Source: Pseudomonas marvdashtae
GTDB taxonomy: Bacteria > Pseudomonadota > Gammaproteobacteria > Pseudomonadales > Pseudomonadaceae
Assembly (NCBI RefSeq): GCF_014268655.2
Contig: NZ_JABWQX020000001.1
Location: 1,084,001 to 1,148,000, forward strand
Length of the DNA: 64,000 nucleotides
Reading direction: 5' to 3'
The notes under the pieces are model-generated. The model saw nothing but the letters and a program-made list of their open reading frames with translations. It had not been told where the DNA came from and did no database searches. A program made the translations under genes and the position numbers. This document shows positions 54,093 to 62,057 of the stretch, piece by piece (position 1 is the first letter of the stretch; each line of letters begins with the position of its first letter).

Positions 54093-55724
54093 ATGGCGAC
54101 GTGCGGCGAAGTGTTGGTCAAGTTACTCGAAGGCTATGGCGTGGAGCAGGTGTTCGGCATTCCCGGCGTGCACACCGTCGAGTTGTACCGCGGGCTGGCC
54201 CGTTCCAGCATCCGCCACGTGACGCCACGTCACGAGCAGGGCGCTGGTTTCATGGCTGACGGTTACGCCCGGGTCAGCGGCAAGCCCGGCGTATGTTTCA
54301 TCATCACTGGCCCCGGCATGACCAACATCACCACCGCCATGGGCCAGGCCTACGCCGATTCGATCCCGATGCTGGTGATCTCCAGCGTGCAGTCGCGCAG
54401 CCAGTTGGGCGGTGGGCGCGGCAAGTTGCATGAACTGCCGAATCAGAGCGCGCTGGTGGGCGGCGTGGCGGCGTTTTCCCACACGTTGATGTCAGCCGCC
54501 GAATTGCCGGGCGTACTGGCCAGGGCGTTTGCATTGTTCCAGGCCGGGCGGCCGCGCCCGGTGCACATCGAAATTCCGTTGGATGTGCTCATCGAAGAGG
54601 CCGATGATTTGCTTGCCAGCACGCCGGTAAAGATCACTCGTGCCGGCGCGGCGCCCGACGCCGCGGCGCAAATGGCCAGGCTGCTGGCATCGGCTGGACG
54701 CCCCTTGATCCTGGCCGGCGGTGGTGCCATCGACGCGGCAGCCGAATTGACCGAACTGGCCGAACGCCTCGGGGCCCCGGTGGCATTGACCATCAATGCC
54801 AAGGGCTTGCTGGCGTCCCGTCATCCGCTGTTGATCGGCTCCACCCAGAGCCTGGTTGCGACCCGTGCCTTGGTAGCTGAGGCCGACGTAGTGCTGGCGG
54901 TCGGCACCGAACTGGCCGAGACCGACTACGACGTCACCTTTGCCGGCGGCTTCGAGATCCCCGGCGCGCTGCTGCGCATCGATATCGACCCCGACCAGAC
55001 CGTGCGCAACTACCCGCCGAAGTTGGCGCTGGTGGCCGACGCCCGTGAGGCTGCCCGGGCTTTACTCGATGCGTTGGCTCAGTCTGCGCTTGGCCAGCGC
55101 CACGACGATTGGGGACCGGTTCGGGTTGCACGGCTGCGGGCCGAACTCGACCGCCAGTGGGACGGCCCGACCTGTGCCCAGACGGTGTTCCTCGACACCG
55201 TTCTGCAAACATTGCCCGACGCGGTCTTCGTCGGCGATTCCACGCAACCGGTGTACACCGGCAACCTGACCTTCAACCCGGAACAGCCGCGCCGCTGGTT
55301 CAATTCCTCCACCGGCTACGGCACCCTCGGCTACGCCTTGCCAGCGGCTATCGGCGCCTGGCTCGGTGGTGTCGACCAAGGCCATGGCCGCCCGCCGGTG
55401 GTGTGCCTGATCGGCGACGGCGGGTTGCAGTTCACCCTGCCGGAACTGGCCAGCGCCGTGGAAGCGCGCACACCGATAATCGTGCTGCTGTGGAATAACC
55501 AAGGCTACCAAGAGATCAAGAAATACATGGTCAACCGCGCCATCGAACCGGTGGGCGTGGACATCTACACGCCAGACTTCATCGGCGTCGCCACGGCGTT
55601 GGGCTGCGCCGCCGAAGCCATCGACGACGTGCCGTCATTGCGATCCGCACTGCTCGCCGCCCGCGCCCGGCCAGGCCCGACATTGATCGAGGTCGATCAG
55701 GCGCGCTGGCAACCGACAGGCTGA
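54093..55724 (+). CDS. Thiamine-diphosphate-dependent decarboxylase, AruI-like
   Basis: The 543-residue enzyme belongs to the ThDP family with acetolactate synthase fold. It has the catalytic Glu48 in RHEQGAGFMADGYARV, ThDP motif GDGGLQFTLPEL with WNNQGYQEIK, and GPGMTNITTAM. The overall match is closest, from memory, to 5-guanidino-2-oxopentanoate decarboxylase (AruI), which acts in the arginine transaminase pathway. The partner transaminase aruH and aruRS are not in this window, so the assignment is tentative; a 2-oxo-acid decarboxylase of other specificity is possible. Start ATG 54093 has AAGG 8 bases upstream; TTG 54087 is not favoured. Confidence 0.75.
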   Translation: MATCGEVLVKLLEGYGVEQVFGIPGVHTVELYRGLARSSIRHVTPRHEQGAGFMADGYARVSGKPGVCFIITGPGMTNITTAMGQAYADSIPMLVISSVQSRSQLGGGRGKLHELPNQSALVGGVAAFSHTLMSAAELPGVLARAFALFQAGRPRPVHIEIPLDVLIEEADDLLASTPVKITRAGAAPDAAAQMARLLASAGRPLILAGGGAIDAAAELTELAERLGAPVALTINAKGLLASRHPLLIGSTQSLVATRALVAEADVVLAVGTELAETDYDVTFAGGFEIPGALLRIDIDPDQTVRNYPPKLALVADAREAARALLDALAQSALGQRHDDWGPVRVARLRAELDRQWDGPTCAQTVFLDTVLQTLPDAVFVGDSTQPVYTGNLTFNPEQPRRWFNSSTGYGTLGYALPAAIGAWLGGVDQGHGRPPVVCLIGDGGLQFTLPELASAVEARTPIIVLLWNNQGYQEIKKYMVNRAIEPVGVDIYTPDFIGVATALGCAAEAIDDVPSLRSALLAARARPGPTLIEVDQARWQPTG

Positions 55725-55737
55725 GGCCTTTGGGGGA

Positions 55738-56667
55738 TCAAACAGTCATTCGCAACCGCGCCAGATCCCGCAGCGGCGGCGCGCCGAACAGGCGGCTGTA
55801 CTCGCGGCTGAACTGCGACGGGCTTTCATAACCGACCCGATACCCCGCCGCCGAGGCTTCCAGCCCTTCGGCCAGCATCAAGCGCCGGGCTTCTTGCAGG
55901 CGCAATTGCTTCTGGTATTGCAGCGGGCTCATGGCCGTCATGGCCTTGAATCGATGATGCAAGGTCGAGACGCTGAGGTTCACTTCCCGGGCCAGGTCAT
56001 CGATGCGCAACGGCTGTTCGAAGTGGCCGTTGAGCCATTTGATTGCTTGGCTGATGCGATGGCTTTGACTGTTGGCGATAGCGATTTCGTAGAGCCGATA
56101 GCCCTGTGGACTGCGCAACAGACGATAGAGGATCTCCCGGCGGACCAAGGGCGCGAGCATGGCGATGTCCTTCGGTGCATCGAGCAGGCGCGTCAGGCGC
56201 AGCACGGCGTCGAGCATCGGCGTATCCAGGCGTTCGATATACAGGCCGCGCCCGGCGGGGCGGGTCGGTACACCCAAGGGCCCCGCGTCGGCGATCAGCG
56301 CAGTGATTTCCGCCGGGTCGATGTCCAGGCGCAGGGCCAGGACCGGCTGTCCGGCGGAAACGTCGGTGATGCAGCCACTGAGTGGCATCGAGACCGAGAC
56401 CACCAGGTAATGGAGCGGGTCGTACTTGAACGATTCATCCGCCAGGCACACCTGTTTGCTGCCCTGGGCCATGATGCACAGCGCCGGCTGCGCCAGCACC
56501 GGGGCGAACCTGTGCGGTTGGCTGTGTCGCGACAGATGCAGCGAACCGATGGCCGTGGCATAGCTGCCGTCCTCGCTGGTGTTGCGCTCGATGATCGAGG
56601 CCAGTTCGGCGCGCTGGTGCTCCAGGTACGAGTCCAGCGGGACGTGGGCGTGATCGAGTGGCGACAT
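55738..56667 (-). CDS. AraC-family transcriptional regulator
   Basis: The 309-residue regulator has an N-terminal AraC_N type sensing domain and a C-terminal double-HTH (about 205-305) with IDDLAREVNLSVSTLHHRFK, then GYRVGYESPSQFSREYSRLF. ATG 56667 (MSPLDHAHVP) fits the family N-terminus; an open extension of 53 codons has no match. Divergent from the ABM-domain gene across 327 bases, it is the best candidate for its regulator. Confidence 0.87.
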   Translation of the reverse strand: MSPLDHAHVPLDSYLEHQRAELASIIERNTSEDGSYATAIGSLHLSRHSQPHRFAPVLAQPALCIMAQGSKQVCLADESFKYDPLHYLVVSVSMPLSGCITDVSAGQPVLALRLDIDPAEITALIADAGPLGVPTRPAGRGLYIERLDTPMLDAVLRLTRLLDAPKDIAMLAPLVRREILYRLLRSPQGYRLYEIAIANSQSHRISQAIKWLNGHFEQPLRIDDLAREVNLSVSTLHHRFKAMTAMSPLQYQKQLRLQEARRLMLAEGLEASAAGYRVGYESPSQFSREYSRLFGAPPLRDLARLRMTV

Positions 56668-56994
56668 GCCGGGATCCTCAGGCGATAGAGAACGATGAAC
56701 AAAGCTTATGTTTGTGCAAGGCGCAGCGGTAGTCACATCCTGTTGAAAGCTTGCCTGATCCTGCACGACGGGTCGAAACCGGACCGGGCAACCCGGTGGA
56801 AACTTGCTTGAAACCTTTTGTTTCATCTGTCGTGTTTTTCAGCGCATCCGGGCTGGATGCGATGTGTTCGGTGGGCAGGATCGTGCAATAGCTCGGCAGG
56901 AATCGACTAACGAAGCTGGCGCATGGGCGCTTAACCTTTGATCCTGTCGCGGCCTGTCCCCGGCTGCACAACGGATTACCTGGGAGGGTTGAAC
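56668..56994. other. Divergent intergenic region between araC and the monooxygenase-like gene
   Basis: No gene is seen. TGCACGA (56762-56768) and its inverse TCGTGCA (56881-56887) form an inverted pair within GATCCTGCACGA and GGATCGTGCAA. They are possible AraC-type operator halves. Confidence 0.4.
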
Positions 56995-57348
56995 ATGACT
57001 ACACAGAACTCCGTCAGCCACATGGCTTTTGTCCGGGCACGCGCCGGTTGCAGCCAGCCGCTTGGCGCGCGCCTGAGCACGTTGATCACGCCATCGCGCC
57101 AGGCGCCCGGTTGCCTGCACTTTGCCTTGCAGCAATCGCAATGTGACGCCGACTTGTGGCTGGTGTCCGGGTTGTGGGTCAACCAGCAGGCGATGGACGC
57201 CTATTTCAATTCCCCGGCGATGGCGATCTTCGCCGAGCTGGTGCAAGACCTGGTGGTGAGCAGCCTGGATTTTCATACTTTCCGCGAAGTCTCCGCCGCC
57301 CAGGCGACCGAACGGTGCATGGCGAAGGTACACAAACTGGCCGGTTGA
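56995..57348 (+). CDS. Antibiotic biosynthesis monooxygenase-like (ABM) domain protein
   Basis: This 117-residue protein has a single dimeric alpha/beta ABM fold (MAFVRARAGCSQPLGARL, GCLHFALQQSQ, WLVSGLWVNQQAMDAYFNSP). Relatives are quinol monooxygenases or heme-degrading-like proteins; the chemistry cannot be told. A strong GGGAGG site precedes ATG 56995. It faces the AraC regulator and is followed 41 bases later by a small unknown gene. Confidence 0.75.
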   Translation: MTTQNSVSHMAFVRARAGCSQPLGARLSTLITPSRQAPGCLHFALQQSQCDADLWLVSGLWVNQQAMDAYFNSPAMAIFAELVQDLVVSSLDFHTFREVSAAQATERCMAKVHKLAG

Positions 57349-57389
57349 AGGTTTAATGACGGACATTTTCAATCGCCAGGATGCGCGTT

Positions 57390-57623
57390 ATGGCACGTAA
57401 AGCTTTTGACACTTTTGAAGCTGTTTCCGCTGTCGTTCCCAAGGAGGGTGGCGGCTATTATGCAGCCATCGCCACCAAGGCCATCGGCAGCGCCGATAAG
57501 CCGCGTTTCAACAAAGTGCTCGAAGAGCAGACGTTCGAGACTGCTACCAAGGCCGATGAAGCGGCCGCGGTGCAGCTGACTCACCTGCAGGGTGTCGACG
57601 GCGAGGGCGGGTTGGTCTGGTAA
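57390..57623 (+). CDS. Small unknown protein
   Basis: This 77-residue protein has no signal peptide or membrane segment. It reads MARKAFDTFEAVSAVVPKEG and continues with alternating charged helix-like sequence, ending GVDGEGGLVW. I do not recognise a characterised family. ATG 57390 has AGG 9 bases upstream; ATG 57381 is the alternative. Confidence 0.6.
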   Translation: MARKAFDTFEAVSAVVPKEGGGYYAAIATKAIGSADKPRFNKVLEEQTFETATKADEAAAVQLTHLQGVDGEGGLVW

Positions 57624-57633
57624 GTGGGCTTTT

Positions 57634-57746
57634 GATCGTTCCCACGCTCTGCGTGGGGATGCCGCCAGGGACGCTCCGCGTTCCGCTTCTGGAAGGTGAC
57701 GCAGAGCGTCACGGGATGCATTCCCACGCGGAGCGTGGGAACGATC
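57634..57746. repeat. GATCGTTCCCACGC-type inverted repeat
   Basis: GATCGTTCCCACGCTCTGCG at the left and its complement, ending GTGGGAACGATC, at the right. It belongs to a different family from the GTGGCGAGG REPs; another copy is at 60600. Confidence 0.83.
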
Positions 57747-57770
57747 CTCGCCATAGGGACCGCGCTGGTC

Positions 57771-58391
57771 TTACTTCGGGCGATGCATCTTGAACAACGC
57801 TTCCGGCCCCAACTGGAAATAATCCGCCGGTCCGCCGCCGCGCAAGATCGGCTCGGCGGCGGCGGTGTCATAGACCCCATCCTTCAACAGCCATTTGGCG
57901 ATATGCACGGCGACCACTTCGCCTAGGATCAGCCAGCTCGGCACCAGTGCCTGGTCAGCGCGCCGCAGTTGAATGATCTGGGTGACCTTGCATTCAAAAG
58001 ACACCGGGCTCTCGGCCACGCGTGGCACCCGGATCACCCGCGACGCCGCCGGCGTCAGGCCCGCCAGCTCAAATTCATTGACCTCTGGCGCGACCATCGC
58101 GCAGCTCTGGTTCATCTGCTCGGCCAGCGGGCGCGTGGCCAGGTTCCAAGCGAACTCGCCGGTCTGCTCGATGTTGTTCAGGCTGTCCTTGCGCCCGACA
58201 CTGGAGAAACCAATGATCGGCGGAACGTAGTTGAACGCGTTGAAGAAACTGTAGGGTGCGAGATTCAGGCGGCCCTCGCCGTCCTGTGAAGAAATCCAGC
58301 CAATCGGCCGCGGGCCGACGATGGCGTTGAACGGATCGTGGGGAAGGCCGTGGCCGTTGGCGGGTTCGTAGTAGTGGATGTCATCGGGCAT
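57771..58391 (-). CDS. Flavin reductase-like protein (FMN-binding split barrel)
   Basis: This 206-residue protein has the flavin reductase-like split-barrel domain: GPRPIGWISSQDGEGRLNLA, FNAFNYVPPIIGFSS and NTGEFAWNLA-type pattern, matching proteins of the Pfam Flavin_Reduct group. It probably binds FMN and uses NAD(P)H. The physiological partner is unknown. It lies in the minus direction, next to a REP-like repeat. Confidence 0.82.
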   Translation of the reverse strand: MPDDIHYYEPANGHGLPHDPFNAIVGPRPIGWISSQDGEGRLNLAPYSFFNAFNYVPPIIGFSSVGRKDSLNNIEQTGEFAWNLATRPLAEQMNQSCAMVAPEVNEFELAGLTPAASRVIRVPRVAESPVSFECKVTQIIQLRRADQALVPSWLILGEVVAVHIAKWLLKDGVYDTAAAEPILRGGGPADYFQLGPEALFKMHRPK

Positions 58392-58514
58392 GGCAGAGGG
58401 AGGTCCTGCGGTGGAGTTTCAAGGGATTGAAGATAGTGCAGGGCCCCGCTGTTTTTGTCAGCACCCCAAAAAGTCGTGAGAGATTGCCTGTTTCCTATAC
58501 CCCATAAAGAACTA

Positions 58515-58534
58515 AGCCCGGCCGAAGCCGGGCT
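58515..58534 (-). terminator. Hairpin terminator of the repeat-protein gene
   Basis: AGCCCGGC and GCCGGGCT form an 8-base stem with a TTCG tetraloop on the minus strand. A weak T-rich tail follows, consistent with the small secreted gene ending at 58555. Confidence 0.7.
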
Positions 58535-58554
58535 GTGAGGGTTTGGATATTGGA

Positions 58555-58809
58555 TTAGCTGATGGCGGCAGTGTTGGTGCGGTCAAAGCCATCTTCAGCG
58601 ACGGTGGCGCCGTTGGTGCGATCAAACCCATCTTCAGCGACGGTGGCGCCATTGGTGCGGTCGAATCCATCGGCAGCAACGGTGGCTGCGCCGGTGCGGT
58701 CATAACCATCAGCGGCGATGGCCGAGCTGGTGCGGTCGAAACCGTCGGCGGCAAACGTGTTGGCGGCCAGTACGGACAGGGTCAGGGCGATGATCAGTTT
58801 GGTTTTCAT
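58555..58809 (-). CDS. Small secreted protein made of five (A/E)DG(F/Y)DRT repeats
   Basis: The 84-residue product has a signal peptide (1-20, MKTKLIIALTLSVLAANTFA) and then five repeats of 12-13 residues. Each begins (A/E)DG(F/Y)DRT and ends in a small/aliphatic stretch such as NGATVA. The two last repeats are nearly identical in DNA. The mature part is very acidic, with D/E and R/T pairs, and has no Cys. I do not know a function; similar small repeat proteins exist, from memory, in pseudomonads. GGAG lies 8 bases before the ATG. The upstream 58810-59056 contains repeated ATCGAT motifs and a hairpin. Confidence 0.75.
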   Translation of the reverse strand: MKTKLIIALTLSVLAANTFAADGFDRTSSAIAADGYDRTGAATVAADGFDRTNGATVAEDGFDRTNGATVAEDGFDRTNTAAIS

Positions 58810-58869
58810 GGTCGTGCTCCAGAATGTTTGGCGTTAGGCGCCTTGGGTGTGGAGTTCATATTACGCTCG

Positions 58870-58924
58870 TTAAATCGATTAAAAAGCGCAAAAAAACGCT
58901 TAAAACAATCGATTAAATCGATCT
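58870..58924. promoter_or_regulatory. ATCGAT-repeat region and hairpin upstream of the repeat-protein gene
   Basis: ATCGAT occurs at 58874-58879, 58908-58913 and 58917-58922, in AT-rich surroundings (TTAAATCGATTAA). Between them AAGCG-CAAAAAAA-CGCTT forms a small stem-loop near 58884-58902. The position, 60-115 bases before the start, fits an operator/promoter; no known regulator can be named. Confidence 0.45.
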
Positions 58925-59056
58925 AAATGAGATTGTCGCAGAACGGTCAATGAGGCCCATTACCGGCGTATCGAGCGGCGTTCTGTGGAGGGTGAGGATG
59001 GGGGGAAGGCATTAACAAGGGATTAATGTCAGATAAATCTCTCGTCATGAAACGAC

Positions 59057-59092
59057 AAAAGGGGTGAACCCGTTCAGGTTCGCCCCTTTTGT
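59057..59092 (-). terminator. Rho-independent terminator of the MFS permease gene
   Basis: ACAAAAGGGGTGAACC and GGTTCGCCCCTTTTGT form a long stem around CGTTCA (one mismatch). On the minus strand it lies 17 bases after the stop and ends in CCCCTTTTGT. Confidence 0.82.
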
Positions 59093-59108
59093 TTGTGCGA
59101 GTGAATGG

Positions 59109-60428
59109 TCAGTCAGTCACGATCCGCGAGTGCTTGCGGGTGTCTTTCATGGTGATGTAGACCAACAGCGATACCGCGATGCACGCCGTCACATACCAGT
59201 AGTAACCGGTTTCCATGCCGATGCTCTTGAACCACAGGGCGATGTATTCAGCGGTGCCGCCGAAGATCGACACGGTCAATGCGTAGGGCAGGCCGACACC
59301 CAGCGCGCGGATTTCGGTGGGGAACAACTCGGCTTTCACCACGGCGTTGATCGAGGTGTAGCCGCTGACGATGATCAGCGCGGCCATGATCAGGAAGAAC
59401 GCGCCCCACCAGGTCTGAATGGTGTGCAGAGTGGTGAGGATCGGCACAGTGAACAAGGTGCCCAGGACGCCGAAGGCGATCAGGATCGGCCGGCGCCCGA
59501 CCTTGTCCGACAGCCCGCCGATCAAAGGTTGCAGGCACATGAACAGGAACAGCGTGGCGGCGGAAATGGTGGTGGAGTCGGAAATGCTCATGCCGACCGT
59601 GTTCACCAGGTATTTCTGCATGTAGGTGGTGTAGGTGTAGAACGCCAGCGTGCCGCCCATGGTCAGGCCGACCACGGTCATCAATTCCTTGGGATGGCGC
59701 ATCAAGGTGCGCATGGCGCTTTCCTTGGCTTTTTCTTTCTTGGTGAATGACTCGGTTTCTTCCATGCCGCGACGCAGGTACAGCGCAACGACCGCGCACA
59801 GCGCGCCGATGGCGAACGGGATGCGCCAGCCCCAGGCATATAGTTCTTCGGTGGTGAGGGTCTGTTGCAGCACGATCAATACGCCCAGGGCGATGAGCTG
59901 GCCGGAGATCAGGGTCACGTACTGGAAGCTGGAGAAAAATCCGCGACGTTCCTTGGTCGCCATCTCGCTCAGGTAGGTCGCCGAGGTGCCGTATTCGCCA
60001 CCGACCGACAGGCCTTGGAGCAAGCGGGCGAACACCAGCAGGATCGGCGCGCCGACGCCGATGGTTTCGTAGCCGGGGCTCAAGGCGATGATCAGCGAGC
60101 CGAAGCACATCAGGTAGACCGAGGCCATCAATGCGCGTTTGCGACCGGCGCGGTCAGCGTACAGGCCCATCAGCCAGCCGCCGATCGGGCGCATCAAGAA
60201 GCCCACGGCGAAGATTGCGGCGGTGTTGAGCAATTGGGCGGTGGTGTCGCCCTTGGGGAAGAAGGCTTTGGCGAAGTACAACGAGAAAGCGGCGTAGACG
60301 TACCAGTCGTACCACTCGACCATGTTGCCGACCGAGCCGCTGAAGATCGATTTGATCCGGCTGGCGGTGGTTCTTGCACGGGCGGGCGCGGCAGCCGACC
60401 CGATGGGCAGGGCGTTGGAGTTATCCAT
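59109..60428 (-). CDS. MFS metabolite:H+ symporter, KgtP-like (alpha-ketoglutarate/dicarboxylate)
   Basis: This 439-residue permease has 12 hydrophobic helices and the metabolite:H+ symporter signature GNMVEWYDWYVYAAFSLYFA, GRKRALMASVYLM (motif A) and LLQGLSVGGEYGTSATYLSE. It resembles alpha-ketoglutarate permease KgtP and PcaT. Next to it lies a MifR/MifS (DctD/DctB)-like pair; in P. aeruginosa MifS/MifR control alpha-ketoglutarate use through a transporter of this type, so that substrate is likely here. AAGGA precedes the ATG. A sigma-54 promoter lies 63 bases upstream. Confidence 0.85.
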   Translation of the reverse strand: MDNSNALPIGSAAAPARARTTASRIKSIFSGSVGNMVEWYDWYVYAAFSLYFAKAFFPKGDTTAQLLNTAAIFAVGFLMRPIGGWLMGLYADRAGRKRALMASVYLMCFGSLIIALSPGYETIGVGAPILLVFARLLQGLSVGGEYGTSATYLSEMATKERRGFFSSFQYVTLISGQLIALGVLIVLQQTLTTEELYAWGWRIPFAIGALCAVVALYLRRGMEETESFTKKEKAKESAMRTLMRHPKELMTVVGLTMGGTLAFYTYTTYMQKYLVNTVGMSISDSTTISAATLFLFMCLQPLIGGLSDKVGRRPILIAFGVLGTLFTVPILTTLHTIQTWWGAFFLIMAALIIVSGYTSINAVVKAELFPTEIRALGVGLPYALTVSIFGGTAEYIALWFKSIGMETGYYWYVTACIAVSLLVYITMKDTRKHSRIVTD

Positions 60429-60490
60429 TGAAGGATCCTTCGTTTAATTGTTTTTGTGGAGCGCGTTGGAACGCAGCCTGCCAGGGCTAT

Positions 60491-60506
60491 AGCAGGAGCT
60501 GTGCCA
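60491..60506 (-). promoter_or_regulatory. Sigma-54 promoter of the MFS permease gene
   Basis: On the minus strand, TGGCACAGCTCCTGCT has the -24 GG and -12 GC with exactly 10 bases between them (GGCACAGCTCCTGC), matching the TGGCAC-N5-TTGCW consensus except the last T/A. It lies 63 bases upstream of the permease start. Confidence 0.75.
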
Positions 60507-60545
60507 GGTGGGAGAAGGCCGGTCTAGAGAGGTTTGTAATGTTTG

Positions 60546-60594
60546 ATGAGCGGAAATCCGCTCATTGCGGATGGAGGCGTGGGCGGGAATCCGC
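60546..60594. promoter_or_regulatory. Two tandem palindromes, candidate enhancers for the MifR/DctD-like activator
   Basis: ATGAGCGGA-AA-TCCGCTCAT (60546-60565) has perfect 9-base arms. GCGGG-AA-TCCGC (60583-60594) shares the core GCGGNAATCCGC with one mismatch between arms. The centres are 33 bases apart, three helical turns, and about 60-100 bases upstream of the sigma-54 promoter, the normal place for an NtrC-family enhancer. Confidence 0.65.
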
Positions 60595-60599
60595 TTAAC

Positions 60600-60707
60600 G
60601 ATCGTTCCCACGCTCTGCGTGGGAATGCCTCTACGGACGCTCCGCGTTCGGCTTTTGGGACGCGGAGCGTCCCGGGCTGCATTCCCACGCGGAGCGCGGG
60701 AACGATC
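60600..60707. repeat. GATCGTTCCCACGC-type inverted repeat
   Basis: GATCGTTCCCACGCTCTGCG at the left and its near complement, ending GCGGGAACGATC, at the right; same family as the copy at 57634. Confidence 0.83.
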
Positions 60708-60731
60708 AATCACGCGATCAAACCGGCGGCC

Positions 60732-62057
60732 TTACAAAAACGTTTCTCGACTCAAACCATGCCGCTGCATCTTTTCATTGAAGGTGCGGCGCGGCAGTTG
60801 CAGCTCTTCGAGCACCGCTTTCACGTCGCCTTTGTGCCGTGTCAGGGCAGCGCGCAGGCACTGAGCTTCGAAGGCTTCCTGCTGGGCGGCGAGGGACTGG
60901 CCCGGTTCCGTGTCCAGGACGGGCAGTTGATCCAGCCCCAGCACCTGGCGTTCGGCGACGTTGGCCAGTTCGCGCACGTTGCCCGGCCAATCGTGGCTGA
61001 ACAAATGGCTCAACTGCGGACCGCTCAACGGCAGGGCAGGGCGGCCCAGGCGTTCGGCAGCGCTGTGGGCGAAATGTTCGAACAGCAGCGGAATGTCCTC
61101 GCGCCGCTCACGCAGGGGCGGCAGGCGCAGTTCGGCGATGTTCAGGCGATAGGCCAGGTCTTCGCGAAAGCGCCCGGCCCGGGCTTCGTCCAGCAAGTCT
61201 GGCTTGGTGGCGGCGATGATGCGCAGGTCCACGTGGATGCTCTGGTTGGAGCCCAGTCGCTCGAGTTTTTTCTCCTGAAGCACGCGCAGCAGTTTGGCCT
61301 GCTGGGCCAACGGCATGCTTTCGATCTCATCGAGAAACAGCGTGCCGCCGTCGGCGTATTCAAGCTTGCCGATGCGCTTGCCCTGGGCACCGGTAAAGGC
61401 GCCGCTTTCATGGCCGAACAGTTCGGCCTCGAACAACTGTTCGGGAATGGCCGCGCAGTTCAGCGCGACGAAGGGCTTGCTCGCCCTCGGGCCGAAGTCG
61501 TGCAGGCAACGGGCGACCAGTTCCTTGCCGCTGCCGGTTTCACCGCGGATCAACACATTGACCGGAAGGCTCGCCAGGTCCAGCACTTGGCGCCGCAGGT
61601 TTTGCAGCGCCCGGGAGACGCCAAGCAGCGTGGTGTCCAGCTTGACCCTGGCATCGGCCTGCTCGTGCAGTCGACGGTTCTCCAGCACCAGGAAACGCTT
61701 GTCCAGGGCCCGGCGCAAACTGCCAAGCAGGGCTTCCGGGCTGAAAGGTTTTTCGAGGAAGTCATAGGCGCCGTCGCGCATGGCTTCCACCGCCATCGGC
61801 ACGTCACCATGGCCGGTCAACAGGATGACCGGCAGGTCCGGGTCGCGTCGGCGTACTTCGGCCAACAGCTCCAGGCCGCCAAGTCCGGGCATGCGCACGT
61901 CGCTGAGGATCACCCCCGGGAAATTGTCCGGCAACTGCGCCAGGCAATCCTCGGCGCGACTGAACAATTGCACGTTGAACCCCGACAGGCTCAGCCATTG
62001 CTCGACGGCCGTGCGGATGCTGCTTTCGTCGTCGACGACGATGACCGAATCAAGCAT
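60732..62057 (-). CDS. Sigma-54-dependent response regulator (MifR/DctD-like)
   Basis: The 441-residue NtrC-family activator has REC (phospho-Asp53 in LSDVRMPGLG), AAA+ domain (about 145-370) with Walker A GETGSGKE (172-179) and the sigma-54 loop GAFTGA (219-224), and a C-terminal Fis-type HTH (LEELQLPRRTFNEKMQRHGL). It drives transcription from sigma-54 promoters; one lies upstream of the adjacent permease. ATG 62057 (MLDSVIVVDD) is the family N-terminus; the upstream open frame extension is ignored. It overlaps the sensor kinase by 8 bases. Confidence 0.93.
   Translation of the reverse strand: MLDSVIVVDDESSIRTAVEQWLSLSGFNVQLFSRAEDCLAQLPDNFPGVILSDVRMPGLGGLELLAEVRRRDPDLPVILLTGHGDVPMAVEAMRDGAYDFLEKPFSPEALLGSLRRALDKRFLVLENRRLHEQADARVKLDTTLLGVSRALQNLRRQVLDLASLPVNVLIRGETGSGKELVARCLHDFGPRASKPFVALNCAAIPEQLFEAELFGHESGAFTGAQGKRIGKLEYADGGTLFLDEIESMPLAQQAKLLRVLQEKKLERLGSNQSIHVDLRIIAATKPDLLDEARAGRFREDLAYRLNIAELRLPPLRERREDIPLLFEHFAHSAAERLGRPALPLSGPQLSHLFSHDWPGNVRELANVAERQVLGLDQLPVLDTEPGQSLAAQQEAFEAQCLRAALTRHKGDVKAVLEELQLPRRTFNEKMQRHGLSRETFL

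Noticed and set aside
58555..58740. 39-base tandem DNA repeats considered as a CRISPR-like array
   Set aside because: The repeats are contiguous with no spacers and lie in frame within a secreted protein gene.
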